Of a stretch of DNA of 64,000 nucleotides, positions 63,836-64,000 are shown piece after piece (position 1 is the first letter of the stretch; the number at the start of each line of letters is the position of its first letter). The position numbers and the translations under genes are program-made. The stretch covers positions 368,303,925-368,367,924 of the forward strand of contig NC_085141.1 in the NCBI RefSeq assembly GCF_024139115.2, given 5' to 3'. A model generated the notes under the pieces. It searched no databases. It was given only the letters and a program-made list of their open reading frames with translations, and was not told the origin of the DNA. This DNA is from Armigeres subalbatus (lineage: Eukaryota > Arthropoda > Insecta > Diptera > Culicidae).

Positions 63836-64000
63836 GCTTTCTGAATGATTTACCACCGGCGTTGTGTCGTCTGTCTCTTTTCGTCCTACGAAAAATTGTT
63901 ATTGCAGTAGTGCAATACTGAGAAATACCACAAACACTCATTCAAAAAATACGGATTTGTGTAGTGGTTTGATGCCAATCTTTGTTCCCTCTTAAGTGCA
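63836..64000 (-). repeat. Dispersed repeat, inverted partner of 44643-44807
   Basis: It is the reverse complement of the 44643-44807 copy, with a diverged middle. It is cut by the window end. Confidence 0.85.

Overview
The window is eukaryotic, intron-containing and very rich in transposable elements (TEs). It looks like a culicine mosquito, most likely Aedes. This is inferred from the two insect-type host genes, a Feilai-like tRNA-derived SINE, many small TA-flanked MITEs, an insect BEL/Pao element and decayed LINEs. No prokaryotic or CRISPR feature is present.

Two host genes can be rebuilt exon by exon, arranged head to head. On the minus strand is an SLC31/Ctr1-type high-affinity copper transporter of 204 aa. 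Its coding exons are 31191-31051, 18881-18524 and 18096-17981, separated by introns of 12.2 kb and 427 bp. On the plus strand is Mediator subunit 18 (MED18, 215 aa). Its exons are 33211-33344, 33408-33498, 58856-59057 and 59118-59338, and its second intron is 25.4 kb. About 2 kb separates the two start codons and should hold both promoters.

Layout: 1-17980 is intergenic, made of LINE fragments, MITEs, foldbacks and degenerate minisatellites. 17981-31191 is the Ctr1 gene, with TEs filling intron 1. 31192-33210 is the shared upstream region. 33211-59338 is MED18; intron 2 carries an almost complete BEL/Pao retrotransposon on the minus strand (LTRs at 34638-34994 and 43522-43877), a 2.26-kb element with 173-bp inverted repeats and a nested SINE, hAT-like foldbacks with MITEs nested in them, and more TA-flanked elements. 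59339-64000 is TE-rich again and includes a LINE reverse transcriptase remnant.

The most informative observations are: the small last Ctr1 exon, which supplies a His/Cys-ending tail that an unspliced transcript would lack; the young BEL copy with one gag-to-pol frame break and an unexplained 2.76-kb extra 3' segment; and several nested insertions whose empty sites can be read in the same window.
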